DNA of 9,746 bases, taken from the NCBI GenBank assembly GCA_030037185.1, contig JASHRR010000206.1, forward strand, positions 1 through 9,746. The letters run 5' to 3'. The notes below the pieces were generated by a model. The model saw nothing but the letters and a program-made list of their open reading frames with translations, was not told the origin of the DNA and did no database searches. This document shows, one piece after another, positions 1 through 6,458 of this stretch. The stretch is from Xanthobacteraceae bacterium (GTDB lineage: Bacteria; Pseudomonadota; Alphaproteobacteria; Rhizobiales; Xanthobacteraceae). A program made the position numbers and the translations under genes. Every line of letters begins with the position of its first letter. Position 1 is the first letter of the stretch.

Positions 1-1
1 G

Positions 2-208
2 CTGCGCTGGTTTGCGGAGGTGTTGAAAGTCGGAGACGTGCCTGGGCTTGACGTGCCCGGTATCGACTTCCTCTCCCTCGCCAAGGGCTATGGCGTGGAG
101 GGCGTCCGTACCGCTACGGCCGACGGCCTCAAGCAGGCGCTGACAGCTGCGCTCGGCTCGCAAGCTCCAACCCTGATCGAGGTGCCCACCCTCGCTGGGG
201 GATTCTGA
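2..208 (+). CDS. mdlC: Benzoylformate decarboxylase, C-terminal end (partial)
   Basis: This is the last 68 codons of a gene that begins before the window, read in frame from base 2 to a TGA at 206-208. Visible stretches include LRWFAEVL, the VPGLDVPGIDF segment, LAKGYGVEGVR and a final PTLIEVPT. From memory these match the C-terminal part of benzoylformate decarboxylase, a thiamine-diphosphate enzyme that converts benzoylformate to benzaldehyde and CO2 in the mandelate pathway. The GYGV and LIEV elements are shared with other ThDP decarboxylases and acetolactate synthases, so a relative such as a 2-oxoacid decarboxylase is the main alternative. The catalytic histidines and most of the ThDP site are outside the window, so activity cannot be judged. 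No gene follows on the same strand; the next identifiable sequence is the IS630 remnant in the opposite direction. Confidence 0.8.
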   Translation: MRWFAEVLKVGDVPGLDVPGIDFLSLAKGYGVEGVRTATADGLKQALTAALGSQAPTLIEVPTLAGGF

Positions 209-250
209 GGAAGCCAGCCATCGCTGCTTATCCTGCTTATCTGGCATATA

Positions 251-323
251 GGACCCATGTGCTGGGGAGCGAGCGCACGGCGGCATTCAGTTCTCCTCGC
301 GTCGCTTTGCTCCCCTCGGGTCC
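251..323. repeat. Nested inverted repeat downstream of mdlC
   Basis: Two pairs of arms are nested. The outer arms are GGACCC (251-256) and GGGTCC (318-323); the inner arms are GGGGAGC (264-270) and GCTCCCC (309-315). All 13 pairs are perfect and separated by a 38-base centre. It lies between the end of mdlC and the end of the IS630 transposase. It could form a long hairpin in the mdlC transcript, or belong to the terminal region of the IS. It is not a textbook terminator, since no U-run follows directly; the nearest T5 is at about 350-355. A 9-bp tandem repeat CTGCTTATC occurs just before it (224-232 and 233-241). Confidence 0.4.
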
Positions 324-362
324 TCGGCGCCCTTTAGACTTAGACGGCCTTTTTGAATTCGG

Positions 363-446
363 TCACTTGGCCCGGTCGAGCCCATAGGACCAGGTGTGAA
401 CGACCGGTTCCTGATTGTAATCCATGGCGGCGATGATGCGCTCCTT
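363..446 (-). pseudogene. IS630-family transposase, C-terminal fragment
   Basis: Read on the minus strand from 446, this gives KERIIAAMDYNQ then EPVVHTWSY then GLDRAK and a TGA at 365-363. The AAMD(x)NQ-PVVHTWSY pattern is the usual C-terminal end of IS630-family DDE transposases. It has no start of its own. Its missing upstream part is at 3006-3200, and the two pieces are separated by the serine-recombinase element. Joining 446-445 (AA on the minus strand) to the GAG CTC at 3013-3008 restores E-L-K-E-R in frame. The IS end beyond the stop (209-362) could not be delimited because the opposite IS end is missing. Confidence 0.8.
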
Positions 447-465
447 AAGACACGAGTCATAATGC
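445..465. repeat. Left end of the recombinase element (attL core and arm)
   Basis: The TT core at 445-446 is followed by nine element bases (AAGACACGA, 447-455) and then the arm GTCATAATGC (456-465). The reverse complement of the right end has CAGAATGGC then GACATACTGC at the same distance from its TT. The arms match at 8 of 10 positions, and the AGA next to the core also matches. This is a plausible half-site for recombinase binding. Confidence 0.6.
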
Positions 466-472
466 ACCTCCT
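447..472 (-). promoter_or_regulatory. Stranded ribosome binding site and start codon of ORF1 at the element's left end
   Basis: On the minus strand, 7 bases after the recombinase TGA (481-479), there is a perfect AGGAGG (472-467). Six bases later comes ATG (460-458), then ACT CGT GTC TT up to the element edge at 447. In the integrated state this reads out of the element into the IS630 remnant, out of the transposase frame, and stops at a TGA at 289-287, giving a 57-codon hybrid peptide. If the element circularises through its TT core, the same ATG runs in frame into the small ORF at the other end (M-T-R-V-L-T-E-W-R-H). This is the best candidate for the true translation start of that ORF. Confidence 0.65.
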
Positions 473-478
473 CTTAAC

Positions 479-2533
479 TCATTGAAAGTTCAAGACCTGC
501 TGATCGGGATTTGGTGTTAGCGGAGGGTTTGATCGCTTGCGGCCATTGAAGTCGGTCAGATCCGCAACCTTGATCACCCAGGGAGCACCTGGACAAACTT
601 GCCGGCCCTTGATGTCGCCACGGCGAAGCATGCGCAGCGCCGTCATATTGCATACCCCGATGATTTTCGCAGCCTCTTCGAGCGTGATCTCGCCGCGTTC
701 AGCCCATTCGCCGTCGCGGTGGCGCGCAATCTCGTGGTGATAGCGGAAGTTGCATACGCGCTGCCTCGTCCACGCACCATATGTGGCCGCAATGCCGATG
801 CGATTGAGTAGGCGTGCAATCTGACAATCCGGCATCAGTCGGGCTAACTCACGCATGAGCAGGATCGTGTCGTGCGGAATGCGTGGATTGGGCTGACCGG
901 CTGCATTCAGCCGCTGCTCCAGGCGCAGCTCAGTATGGTCACCGCCTTGCCAGTGCAGGACTGCATGAATGATCGCGCCGTCGCGACGCACGATGACTTC
1001 CGTGAGCGCAGTGCGCAGAATACGCTTGCGCGTTGCAGCCGTCGCGCCGGGATGCAACCAGGCGCGCTCGAGATCGGCACCGAGCGCGATGAGTTTCTGC
1101 CGCTCTGCCTCACCAAGCGGCGGCGGACGATGCGCGATCATGGCTGCGATGTCGCTCTCGATCTTGGCAACCGTCTGCAAAGCTTCATTCCATCGGCGCT
1201 CCAGCTCGCTGGCGACGAGCCGATTGGCGGGATCAACAGCATCATATTGTCGACGGGCGTGGGCGACCTCATACCGAGCCTGCTGCAGGGAAAGTTCTAG
1301 GTGCCGCTCAGCCGCCGTTGTCTCACCCGACTGGGCTTCGATCGCCTTGACTGCGGCTTCCGTGCCGAGTGGCTTGAGGACGCGCAGAACCTCCGTGGCG
1401 ACCGGCGCGTCAATACTCAATCCACTCACCGATATGCATCGTTTGGTACCGTTGTCCATCACCGCGCCGTCGCAGCAGTAGCGACCAATCTTGCGGCCGT
1501 AATGCACATGGAACTTGCGACCGCAGTGGCCGCAGCGCAGAAGTCCAGACAGCAGCAGCTCACCTTCACGAGCTGCTCCGCGAGCCAGCGCGCTGGTCAT
1601 GCGGGTCGCGTTGTTGGCAATTGTTTTGAGGTTGCGTTCGAACTCATCCCAGCTGATGTAAGCGGCGTGGTGATCCTTGATCAGCACATCCCATTTATCC
1701 ATCGGCTGGTTCACGCCACGACGAACGCGCTTGCGACCATCCACCACGGTGATGAGGCTCGTCGTGCGTCCGAACGCATAAGCGCCAGCATAAATTGGAT
1801 TGACGAGGATGTTGTACACGATGCTGTAAGCCGGCAAGCGCCACACGACGCTGTGTGCCTCACCCCCACGCGATTTGACGGGCAATTCGATCCCTTCGTC
1901 TCTGAGCCAGATATGCACTTGCCGCACACTCCGGAATTCGGCGAATTTTGTGAAGACGAGTTGAATTGCCTCCTGCACGCGGCTGTCAGGACTCTTCTCG
2001 ATCTGGCCTCGCCTGACTTTTACATAGCCCGCCGCGACATTGAGAACCAGCACCCCGCGGCGTGCCATCTGGCGCAAGGCCGCCTGCGAGCGTTGACGGA
2101 GCAGCGACAATTCAAGTTCGCTCATCGTCCCCTTCATGCCGAGCAGCAAGCGGTCGTTGGGCGAGCGTGGATCGTAGACGCCGTCCTCGTCGACGAGGAT
2201 GGCGCCGACCAATCCACAGAATTCGATGAGTGTGTGCCAGTCGCGACCGTTGCGAGCGAGACGTGAAGCCTCGATCGCGAACACCGCACCTACACGACCG
2301 GCACAGATCGCGGCCAACAGTCGCTCGAAGCCTGGACGCGCTATGCCGTCACCCGATCGCCCGAGATCGTCGTCGATGATCTCGACAGTCGTCCAGCCAA
2401 GCTGCTTCGCACGGTCGGCAAGCGAATATTGTCGTCGCTGGCTTTCAAGATTGTGCACCAGCTGATCCGGCGTTGATTGACGGATATAAACGCAAGCGTT
2501 GCGCTGTAGATGCTCAGCGGTGATCTTGCTCAT
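479..2533 (-). CDS. Large serine recombinase with zinc ribbon, likely transposase of the element
   Basis: The 684-residue protein catalyses DNA strand exchange through a serine-DNA intermediate. The N-terminal resolvase-type domain (about 15-155) has YIRQS with nucleophile Ser20, then ESQRRQ (30-35), DDDLGRSG (54-61), EASRLARN (88-95) and the ELELSLLRQRS helix (139-149). A recombinase domain follows (about 165-315), then a zinc ribbon (Cys334-x2-Cys337, Cys353/354, Cys366), a coiled-coil stretch (about 405-465) and a C-terminal helix-turn-helix-like segment (about 614-662, ITLEEAAKIIGV). No catalytic residue seems lost. I chose the ATG at 2533 over the in-frame GTG at 2548 because GGGGAGA sits 6-7 bases before the ATG and the GTG lies in that same stretch. 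The ATG shares ATGA with the ORF1 stop and overlaps ORF2 by 20 bases, so translation is probably coupled. It most likely inserts and excises this element. Confidence 0.92.
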   Translation of the reverse strand: MSKITAEHLQRNACVYIRQSTPDQLVHNLESQRRQYSLADRAKQLGWTTVEIIDDDLGRSGDGIARPGFERLLAAICAGRVGAVFAIEASRLARNGRDWHTLIEFCGLVGAILVDEDGVYDPRSPNDRLLLGMKGTMSELELSLLRQRSQAALRQMARRGVLVLNVAAGYVKVRRGQIEKSPDSRVQEAIQLVFTKFAEFRSVRQVHIWLRDEGIELPVKSRGGEAHSVVWRLPAYSIVYNILVNPIYAGAYAFGRTTSLITVVDGRKRVRRGVNQPMDKWDVLIKDHHAAYISWDEFERNLKTIANNATRMTSALARGAAREGELLLSGLLRCGHCGRKFHVHYGRKIGRYCCDGAVMDNGTKRCISVSGLSIDAPVATEVLRVLKPLGTEAAVKAIEAQSGETTAAERHLELSLQQARYEVAHARRQYDAVDPANRLVASELERRWNEALQTVAKIESDIAAMIAHRPPPLGEAERQKLIALGADLERAWLHPGATAATRKRILRTALTEVIVRRDGAIIHAVLHWQGGDHTELRLEQRLNAAGQPNPRIPHDTILLMRELARLMPDCQIARLLNRIGIAATYGAWTRQRVCNFRYHHEIARHRDGEWAERGEITLEEAAKIIGVCNMTALRMLRRGDIKGRQVCPGAPWVIKVADLTDFNGRKRSNPPLTPNPDQQVLNFQ

Positions 2534-2696
2534 GGATGCTCTCCCCACTTCTTACGTTGGCCAGCGTCGCTGCGATCTCGCGGAGCAGAGCTTCCACGAG
2601 GCTCACGAGTTCGACCCTGCAAGCCGGGCACAGCTTCACGAGCGGCTTCTCCTCGTCGAACAGGCTTGGTTGCGGATGTTCGGATTTGCGGTCCAT
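2514..2696 (-). CDS. Small protein ORF2, overlapping the recombinase start
   Basis: This ORF encodes 60 residues starting MDRKSEHPQPSLFDEEKP, with one CPAC motif and a hydrophobic helix (VSLVEALLREIAATLANV). Its composition is balanced and protein-like, unlike the arginine-rich frame that overlaps it. A weak GGAG lies about 10 bases before the ATG. The stop is 20 bases inside the recombinase gene, which favours coupled translation. It lies wholly within the C-terminal third of ORF1 in another frame, so either the two genes truly overlap or only one is translated there. I do not recognise a named family. A role as recombinase accessory or directionality factor is possible from position alone. 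Confidence 0.5.
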   Translation of the reverse strand: MDRKSEHPQPSLFDEEKPLVKLCPACRVELVSLVEALLREIAATLANVRSGESIHEQDHR

Positions 2697-3005
2697 TGTA
2701 GGCTGTCTCCGCCTCTGATTCGGACAGGAGAAAGCCTAGGAGCGCATCGACCTCGACACGAATCGAGCGCAGAATATGTAGTGGAAAACGCGGCTCATCG
2801 CCGATCTCGAAACGAGATGCTGCCGGTTTAGTCATCCATGCCGGAAAGCTCGCGAATGAGCCGTCGGGTTGGACCAGGACAACGAATTCGCAGCTGCCGC
2901 GTTCGAACCGCCGTCTGATCCGAACCAGTTCTCCAAAGCGCGGATGGAACCGGTAGGTGATACGAGCTTCTTCTGGCTGTTCGTGGGCAGTATGTCGCCA
3001 TTCTG
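2530..3005 (-). CDS. ORF1 body, recombinase-associated small protein (DUF5372-like), lacking its start in this state
   Basis: The frame is open from the element edge (3005) to a TGA at 2532-2530, which overlaps the recombinase ATG as ATGA. The core reads EARITYRFHPRFGE, RIRRRFERG, QPDGSFASFPAWM, then FEIGDEPRFPLHILRS and VDALLGFLLSESE. It resembles, from memory, the small DUF5372-type proteins found beside such recombinases; its function is unknown. No ATG or GTG occurs in frame near its N-terminus inside the element. The frame extends by chance into the flank to a GTG at 3030 with no evident ribosome binding site. In a circular form the start at 460-458 would join it through the TT core, giving MTRVLTEWRH... 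and a 163-residue product (14+2+476 bases = 164 codons with stop). The last 55 residues are arginine-rich and overlap ORF2. Confidence 0.6.
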
Positions 3006-3007
3006 TT
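2987..3007. repeat. Right end of the recombinase element (attR core and arm)
   Basis: On the plus strand the arm GCAGTATGTC occupies 2987-2996, followed by nine bases (2997-3005) and the TT core at 3006-3007. Its reverse complement is the imperfect counterpart of 456-465. The equal 9-bp spacing from both cores independently supports the chosen boundaries. Confidence 0.6.
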
Positions 3008-3200
3008 GAGCTCTTGTTTGGATGCGACACGGATATGACGCAAAACGGAGCGGGCGAGTTTGGAGAAGAAGCCCTCGATGAGGTTGACAGGAGCCGTGGG
3101 TGGGGGTGAACGTGAATTCGAAGCGGTGCGCGGGCTGCTCCGCCACCCAGGCTCTGGTCTCTTTTGAGATGTGCGCGGAATGATTATCGGAAGGCGCCAA
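3006..3200 (-). pseudogene. IS630-family transposase, internal fragment with frameshift
   Basis: Read on the minus strand, the fragment gives SDNHSAHISKETRAWVAEQP, FEFTFTPTHGS, then after a frame change NLIEGFFSKLARSVLRHI and RVASKQEL up to the element edge. DNxSAH carries the second and NLIE the third acidic residue of the IS630 DDE triad. The expected TGG CTC AAC (W-L-N) reads TGTCAAC, so 2 bases are missing at about 3086-3089 and the gene was already broken. The first catalytic aspartate and the whole N-terminal half are absent beyond about 3190. The C-terminal end is at 363-446. The ATG at 3200 is fortuitous. Confidence 0.8.
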
Positions 3201-3262
3201 GCGAAGTTGGCGCGATCAGTCGGTGCAAGTCCGACCCAGGCAATGCCCAGCAGGCAGCCTGG
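3194..3262 (+). other. Structured RNA-like segment, possible group II intron remnant
   Basis: Three hairpins follow one another. The first is GCGCCAA/TTGGCGC (3194-3200 with 3207-3213). The second is GTCGG/CCGAC with loop TGCAAGT (3219-3223 with 3231-3235). The third is CCAGGC/GCCTGG (3236-3241 with 3257-3262), enclosing TGCC/GGCA (3244-3247 with 3253-3256). The phrase GGTGCAAGTCCGACC followed by TGGTAGCGAGTG, and the GGCGACGGCGGCC that comes later (to about 3300), remind me of the 5' domain of bacterial group II introns. No intron-encoded reverse transcriptase is present, and neither the intron 5' end nor a domain V was found, so at most this is a fragment. It abuts the broken end of the IS630 pseudogene. 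Confidence 0.35.
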
Positions 3263-3575
3263 TAGCGAGTGTTGCGTGAGCCGACGGCGACGGCGGCCAC
3301 GAAGCGTACACAGCGGGTGCGTGGGGTGTGTGAGAGAGCCACGAAATATTTCGCGGTCGTCTAGCATATCCGATGCGCTGCCGGCCGGCAGCCGTGCATG
3401 GCGTTAAATTCAAACTCGCGTGCGAAGTCCGCATCAATGCCGGGCGCAGGCGGCAGGGCGGAGTTGAATGCCGCAATCGGCGAAATGCTCAGGCACCCAA
3501 CGCACAACGAGCGATCCATCGCCTCGGCCGCACACGCCGCCAGCTGCTGGAACAACTTGGATCAGCCGGCATCCG
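3263..3575. other. Intergenic stretch without recognisable gene
   Basis: Open frames exist on both strands (for example 3361-3555 minus and 3398-3625 plus), but none shows a family motif or a convincing ribosome binding site, and they contradict each other. The region separates the efflux operon end from the IS remnants and is probably decayed mobile-element or gene debris. No clear intrinsic terminator for the efflux operon is visible just after 3576. Confidence 0.5.
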
Positions 3576-5102
3576 TCATCCCTCAACTGCGGTCGCGTGC
3601 GCGGTCGATCCGGTCGATCTCTTGAAAATGACGAGCAGCGCAAACAGAGCCAGCGTGGCGATCAGCAGCAGCTTGTAATCATCAATATACGCAATTACTT
3701 GCGCCTGCTGCGTGACCAGGGCATCGAGCGCCGCTCGGCCGGCATCGGTAATGGGGCTCAAAAATTGTCTGACGGTCGGATCGTCGAAGGCGCGATTGAC
3801 TGGGGTGACGTATGCCGAGATGTCAGCGTGGTTGACCTCGGTGTTGGTGGTCAACAACGCGGTGAAGGCGGAAATGCCGACGCTTGAGCCCAAGCTACGC
3901 GAGAGGCTGAAAATGCTCGCGCCATCCGCGCGATCCGGCGGAGAGAGCGTGGATAAGGTGACGGCACTCATGGGGACAAAGAGAATGCCGAAACCTGCGC
4001 CTTGCAACAGCCCGGCAATGATAATTTCCTGCGCTGGAACGTCTGGGGTCCATCCCGTCATCACATAGAAGGCCCAAGCGGAAAACCCAAGGCCAACTGC
4101 CAGCAGCAGACGTGTATCGACCTTTCCGACGAACCGGCCGACGACCAACGTGGCCACCATCGTTCCCACGCCACGCGGTCCCATCACCAAACCGGCGGTG
4201 AAAACCGGGTAGTTCATGAGGTTCTGCAGATAAGGGGGCTGCAGCGCGAGCGAGGCGTAAAGCGTGATGAAGGCGACAAGGCTGAAGATCACGCCGGCGG
4301 AAAAATTGCGATCGCGAAACAGCGCCGGCCGCATGAAGGGCCGCTCGGCTGTGAAGGTGTGAACCAGAAACAGATAGAACGCCGAGCCAGCAACGAGCGC
4401 TTCAATGACGATTTCGCTTGAACCAAACCAATCCTTGATCTCACCGCGGTCCAGCAGGATCTGCAGCGCACCAATTGCCAGGCTGAGAGTGCCAAAGCCA
4501 AACCAGTCAAATTTATGCGGTTCGCTTCGTGGGCTCTCTGGCAGAAAAACGATCATGCCTAGAGCGGCGATGGTTCCCAGCGGGCCGTTGATATAGAACA
4601 CATAACGCCAACTGTAATCTTGCGTCAGCCAGCCGCCGAGCACGGGGCCGAGCACCGGACCGACTACAACGCCAAGGCCGAACAGCGCCATCGCGAATCC
4701 GTGGCGTTCTTTCGGGTAAATTGTCAGCAAGACTGTCTGCGACAGCGGTATCATCGCAGCCCCGAACGCGCCCTGCACCAGCCGGAAAAGGACAATCTGT
4801 GTGAGCGACTCAGCCATTCCGCAGAGCATGGAGGCGATCGTGAAGCCGAGCGTAGAGATGATAAACAACCGCTTGAGACCAAAGCGCGCAACCAGAAAAC
4901 CGGTCGGCGGCGTCATGATCGCAGCCGCGGTGATGTAAGAGGTCAGCACCCAAGTGATCTGATCCGGGCTTGTCGCGACGCTTCCCTGCACATAGGGCAA
5001 AGCGACATTGACAATTGTCGTGTCGAGCGTCTGCATCGTCGCTGCAAGCAGCACCAGGACCGTGGTCGTGCCGCGATTGCGTTGGGTTGCGTTTTCGGCC
5101 AT
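3576..5102 (-). CDS. emrB: EmrB-type multidrug efflux transporter (MFS, DHA2 family)
   Basis: A 508-residue inner-membrane proton antiporter of the 14-helix DHA2 family, which exports hydrophobic drugs or natural products. Diagnostic elements are LDTTIVNVALP in helix 1 (26-36), the loop GFLVARFGLKR (68-78, motif A), the RLVQG segment (107-111) with a helix-4 arginine, and GLGVVVGPVLGPVLGGW (142-158, motif C of antiporters). Many hydrophobic segments follow, to a last helix at about 483-498. Length is normal for the family. The ATG at 5102 has GGAG 7-8 bases upstream. It begins 22 bases after the adaptor gene stop, so the two form an operon. An aspartate usual in many motif-A loops is alanine here (Ala72), which DHA2 members tolerate. 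The substrate cannot be told from sequence. Confidence 0.93.
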   Translation of the reverse strand: MAENATQRNRGTTTVLVLLAATMQTLDTTIVNVALPYVQGSVATSPDQITWVLTSYITAAAIMTPPTGFLVARFGLKRLFIISTLGFTIASMLCGMAESLTQIVLFRLVQGAFGAAMIPLSQTVLLTIYPKERHGFAMALFGLGVVVGPVLGPVLGGWLTQDYSWRYVFYINGPLGTIAALGMIVFLPESPRSEPHKFDWFGFGTLSLAIGALQILLDRGEIKDWFGSSEIVIEALVAGSAFYLFLVHTFTAERPFMRPALFRDRNFSAGVIFSLVAFITLYASLALQPPYLQNLMNYPVFTAGLVMGPRGVGTMVATLVVGRFVGKVDTRLLLAVGLGFSAWAFYVMTGWTPDVPAQEIIIAGLLQGAGFGILFVPMSAVTLSTLSPPDRADGASIFSLSRSLGSSVGISAFTALLTTNTEVNHADISAYVTPVNRAFDDPTVRQFLSPITDAGRAALDALVTQQAQVIAYIDDYKLLLIATLALFALLVIFKRSTGSTAHATAVEG

Positions 5103-5124
5103 GGTACTACTCCGATAAGAACGA

Positions 5125-6357
5125 TCAAAACAGTGCAGTCAGGAGGTGCGGCAGGCCACGCGTGTGGCCGGTATCAACATCGATTTCCACGCTCATCCCG
5201 GTCCGCAGCGGCGGCATCAGGCGATCACTCGTGTCGATGCGCACGCGCAGCGGGATTCGCTGGACGACCTTGACCCAGTTGCCGCTCGTGTTCTGCGCTG
5301 GCAGAAGCTGGAATTCCTGTGCGCCGGCCGGGCTGATGCTTTCAACGATGCCATGCCATTGGACGCTGGGATAAGTATCGACGTTCACCGTCACCGGCTG
5401 TCCTGGACGCACATAGGTCATCTCGGTTTCTTTGGGATTGGCCTCGACCCAGGCGTGGTCGGTGGCAACCAGGAAGAACGCAGTCACTGAGGCTGCCAGA
5501 AACTTGCCCGGTGCGATTGCGGGCACGTTTGTGACGGTTCCAGCGAACGGCGCCTTCACCACCGTGTGGTCAAGCTCGCGTTGAGCTTCATCGACCTTTG
5601 CCTTGGCCTCCAGGTATTGCGGATGCTGCGCGGTCTCGATATCGGCATTGCCGCCGAGCCGGGCCAATTGCGTTGCCGCCTGTTGCTCCAGCGACTCAAG
5701 CTTACTCTTGTCGTTGAGCAGCGTGTAGTGCGCGTTATCGAACGTAGCCTTTGACGCCGCGCCAGAGGGCAGCATCATCTTTTGACGATTGAAATTGATC
5801 TGGTCGAGATCGACCTGCGCCTGCTCGGCCGTAACGTCGCTGAGCACGCCCTTGTAACCTTGCTTCAGTGCATCGATCGACAGCGCAGTCTCGGCGAGAT
5901 TTGCTTTCGCGTTGTTGAGCGCGATTTGGAACTGGAGCGGGTCGAGCCGGTAAAGAACCTGCCCTGCCGATACATGCTCATTGTCGTGGACACCGATATC
6001 CTGAACGATACCGGAAACGTCGGTTGAGATGCCGACCTTGTCGGCGTCGACATAGGCATCGTCTGTCGACATGAACCGGCCACCGGTCGCGTACCAGTAA
6101 GCGCCGACACCCGCAGCGATCGGCAGCAGGGCGAACAATGCCCATCGGACCCTCTGCCTTCCCGCCGGACGCGACGGGCGATTTTCAGCGGCTGCCGTCG
6201 CGTCGGCCCGCTTCTCAAGCGGCGTGATCGAGGGCAGTTCACGACGCTCGATGCGCAACTCAGCGATTCTGTCAGCAGCCGGCGAGCTGCTTTCGACTTC
6301 ACGCTGCAACTGCACTCGTTGATCATTCGAACGCTCAATTTTCTCAGCTTTAAGCAT
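5125..6357 (-). CDS. emrA: EmrA/HlyD-type periplasmic adaptor protein
   Basis: A 410-residue membrane fusion protein that links the EmrB pump to an outer-membrane channel. A single membrane anchor (about 72-90, WALFALLPIAAGVGAYWYA) is followed by STDDAYVDAD (97-106), the first half of the lipoyl-like domain (PDQ-like GQVLYRLDP at 132-140), a long alpha-hairpin (about 145-265), the second lipoyl half (VVKAPFAGTV, 266-275) and a beta-barrel with the family phrase AGAQEFQLLPAQN (344-356). I preferred the ATG at 6357, which has GGGAG 7 bases upstream, over an in-frame TTG at 6420. The cytoplasmic N-terminus of about 70 residues is charged and longer than in enteric EmrA. No outer-membrane channel gene is adjacent, so the partner is encoded elsewhere. 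Confidence 0.92.
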   Translation of the reverse strand: MLKAEKIERSNDQRVQLQREVESSSPAADRIAELRIERRELPSITPLEKRADATAAAENRPSRPAGRQRVRWALFALLPIAAGVGAYWYATGGRFMSTDDAYVDADKVGISTDVSGIVQDIGVHDNEHVSAGQVLYRLDPLQFQIALNNAKANLAETALSIDALKQGYKGVLSDVTAEQAQVDLDQINFNRQKMMLPSGAASKATFDNAHYTLLNDKSKLESLEQQAATQLARLGGNADIETAQHPQYLEAKAKVDEAQRELDHTVVKAPFAGTVTNVPAIAPGKFLAASVTAFFLVATDHAWVEANPKETEMTYVRPGQPVTVNVDTYPSVQWHGIVESISPAGAQEFQLLPAQNTSGNWVKVVQRIPLRVRIDTSDRLMPPLRTGMSVEIDVDTGHTRGLPHLLTALF

Positions 6358-6458
6358 GAGGAAGCTCCCGGCTGTTGGTTTTCGAAAGCGCTGCGTTCGA
6401 GCCGGGCTCCGGGTAACCAAGACCTACGCTCGTCTCGGGACATCGCCTCCCGAAATCA

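Larger units (their letters stand above)
447..3007 (-). mobile_element. 2,561-bp serine-recombinase mobile element inserted in IS630
   Basis: The element carries a large serine recombinase (479-2533) and two small ORFs at its right end. Its boundaries were deduced, not assumed. The flanking IS630 transposase reads ...KQEL up to 3008 and resumes KERI... at 446, and a TT dinucleotide is present at both junctions (445-446 and 3006-3007). Removing 447-3007 leaves one TT and restores the transposase frame exactly; 445-3005 is equivalent. A shared non-palindromic 2-bp core is what serine recombinases leave, because they cut with a 2-nt 3' overhang. Imperfect inverted repeats of 10 bp (8 of 10 identical) lie exactly 9 bp inside each TT. 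No cargo beyond the recombinase and the small ORFs is present, so it behaves like a minimal transposable element and not like a phage or large island. Confidence 0.85.

Noticed and set aside
1301..2266. 321-codon open frame on the plus strand
   Set aside because: It lies antisense to the well-supported serine recombinase and has no family motifs; long antisense frames are common in GC-rich genes.
2548..2548. GTG start for the recombinase five codons upstream
   Set aside because: The GTG is part of the stretch that serves as ribosome binding site for the ATG at 2533, which also makes the ATGA overlap.
3028..3030. In-frame GTG in the IS630 flank as start of ORF1
   Set aside because: It lies outside the element in the disrupted transposase and has no ribosome binding site; the rebuilt ATG start at 460-458 explains the frame better.
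3194..3576. A complete group II intron
   Set aside because: No reverse transcriptase ORF, no domain V and no clear 5' end are visible; only a short structured stretch is present.
4620..5273. 217-codon open frame on the plus strand
   Set aside because: It is antisense to emrB and emrA, highly charged and without motifs.
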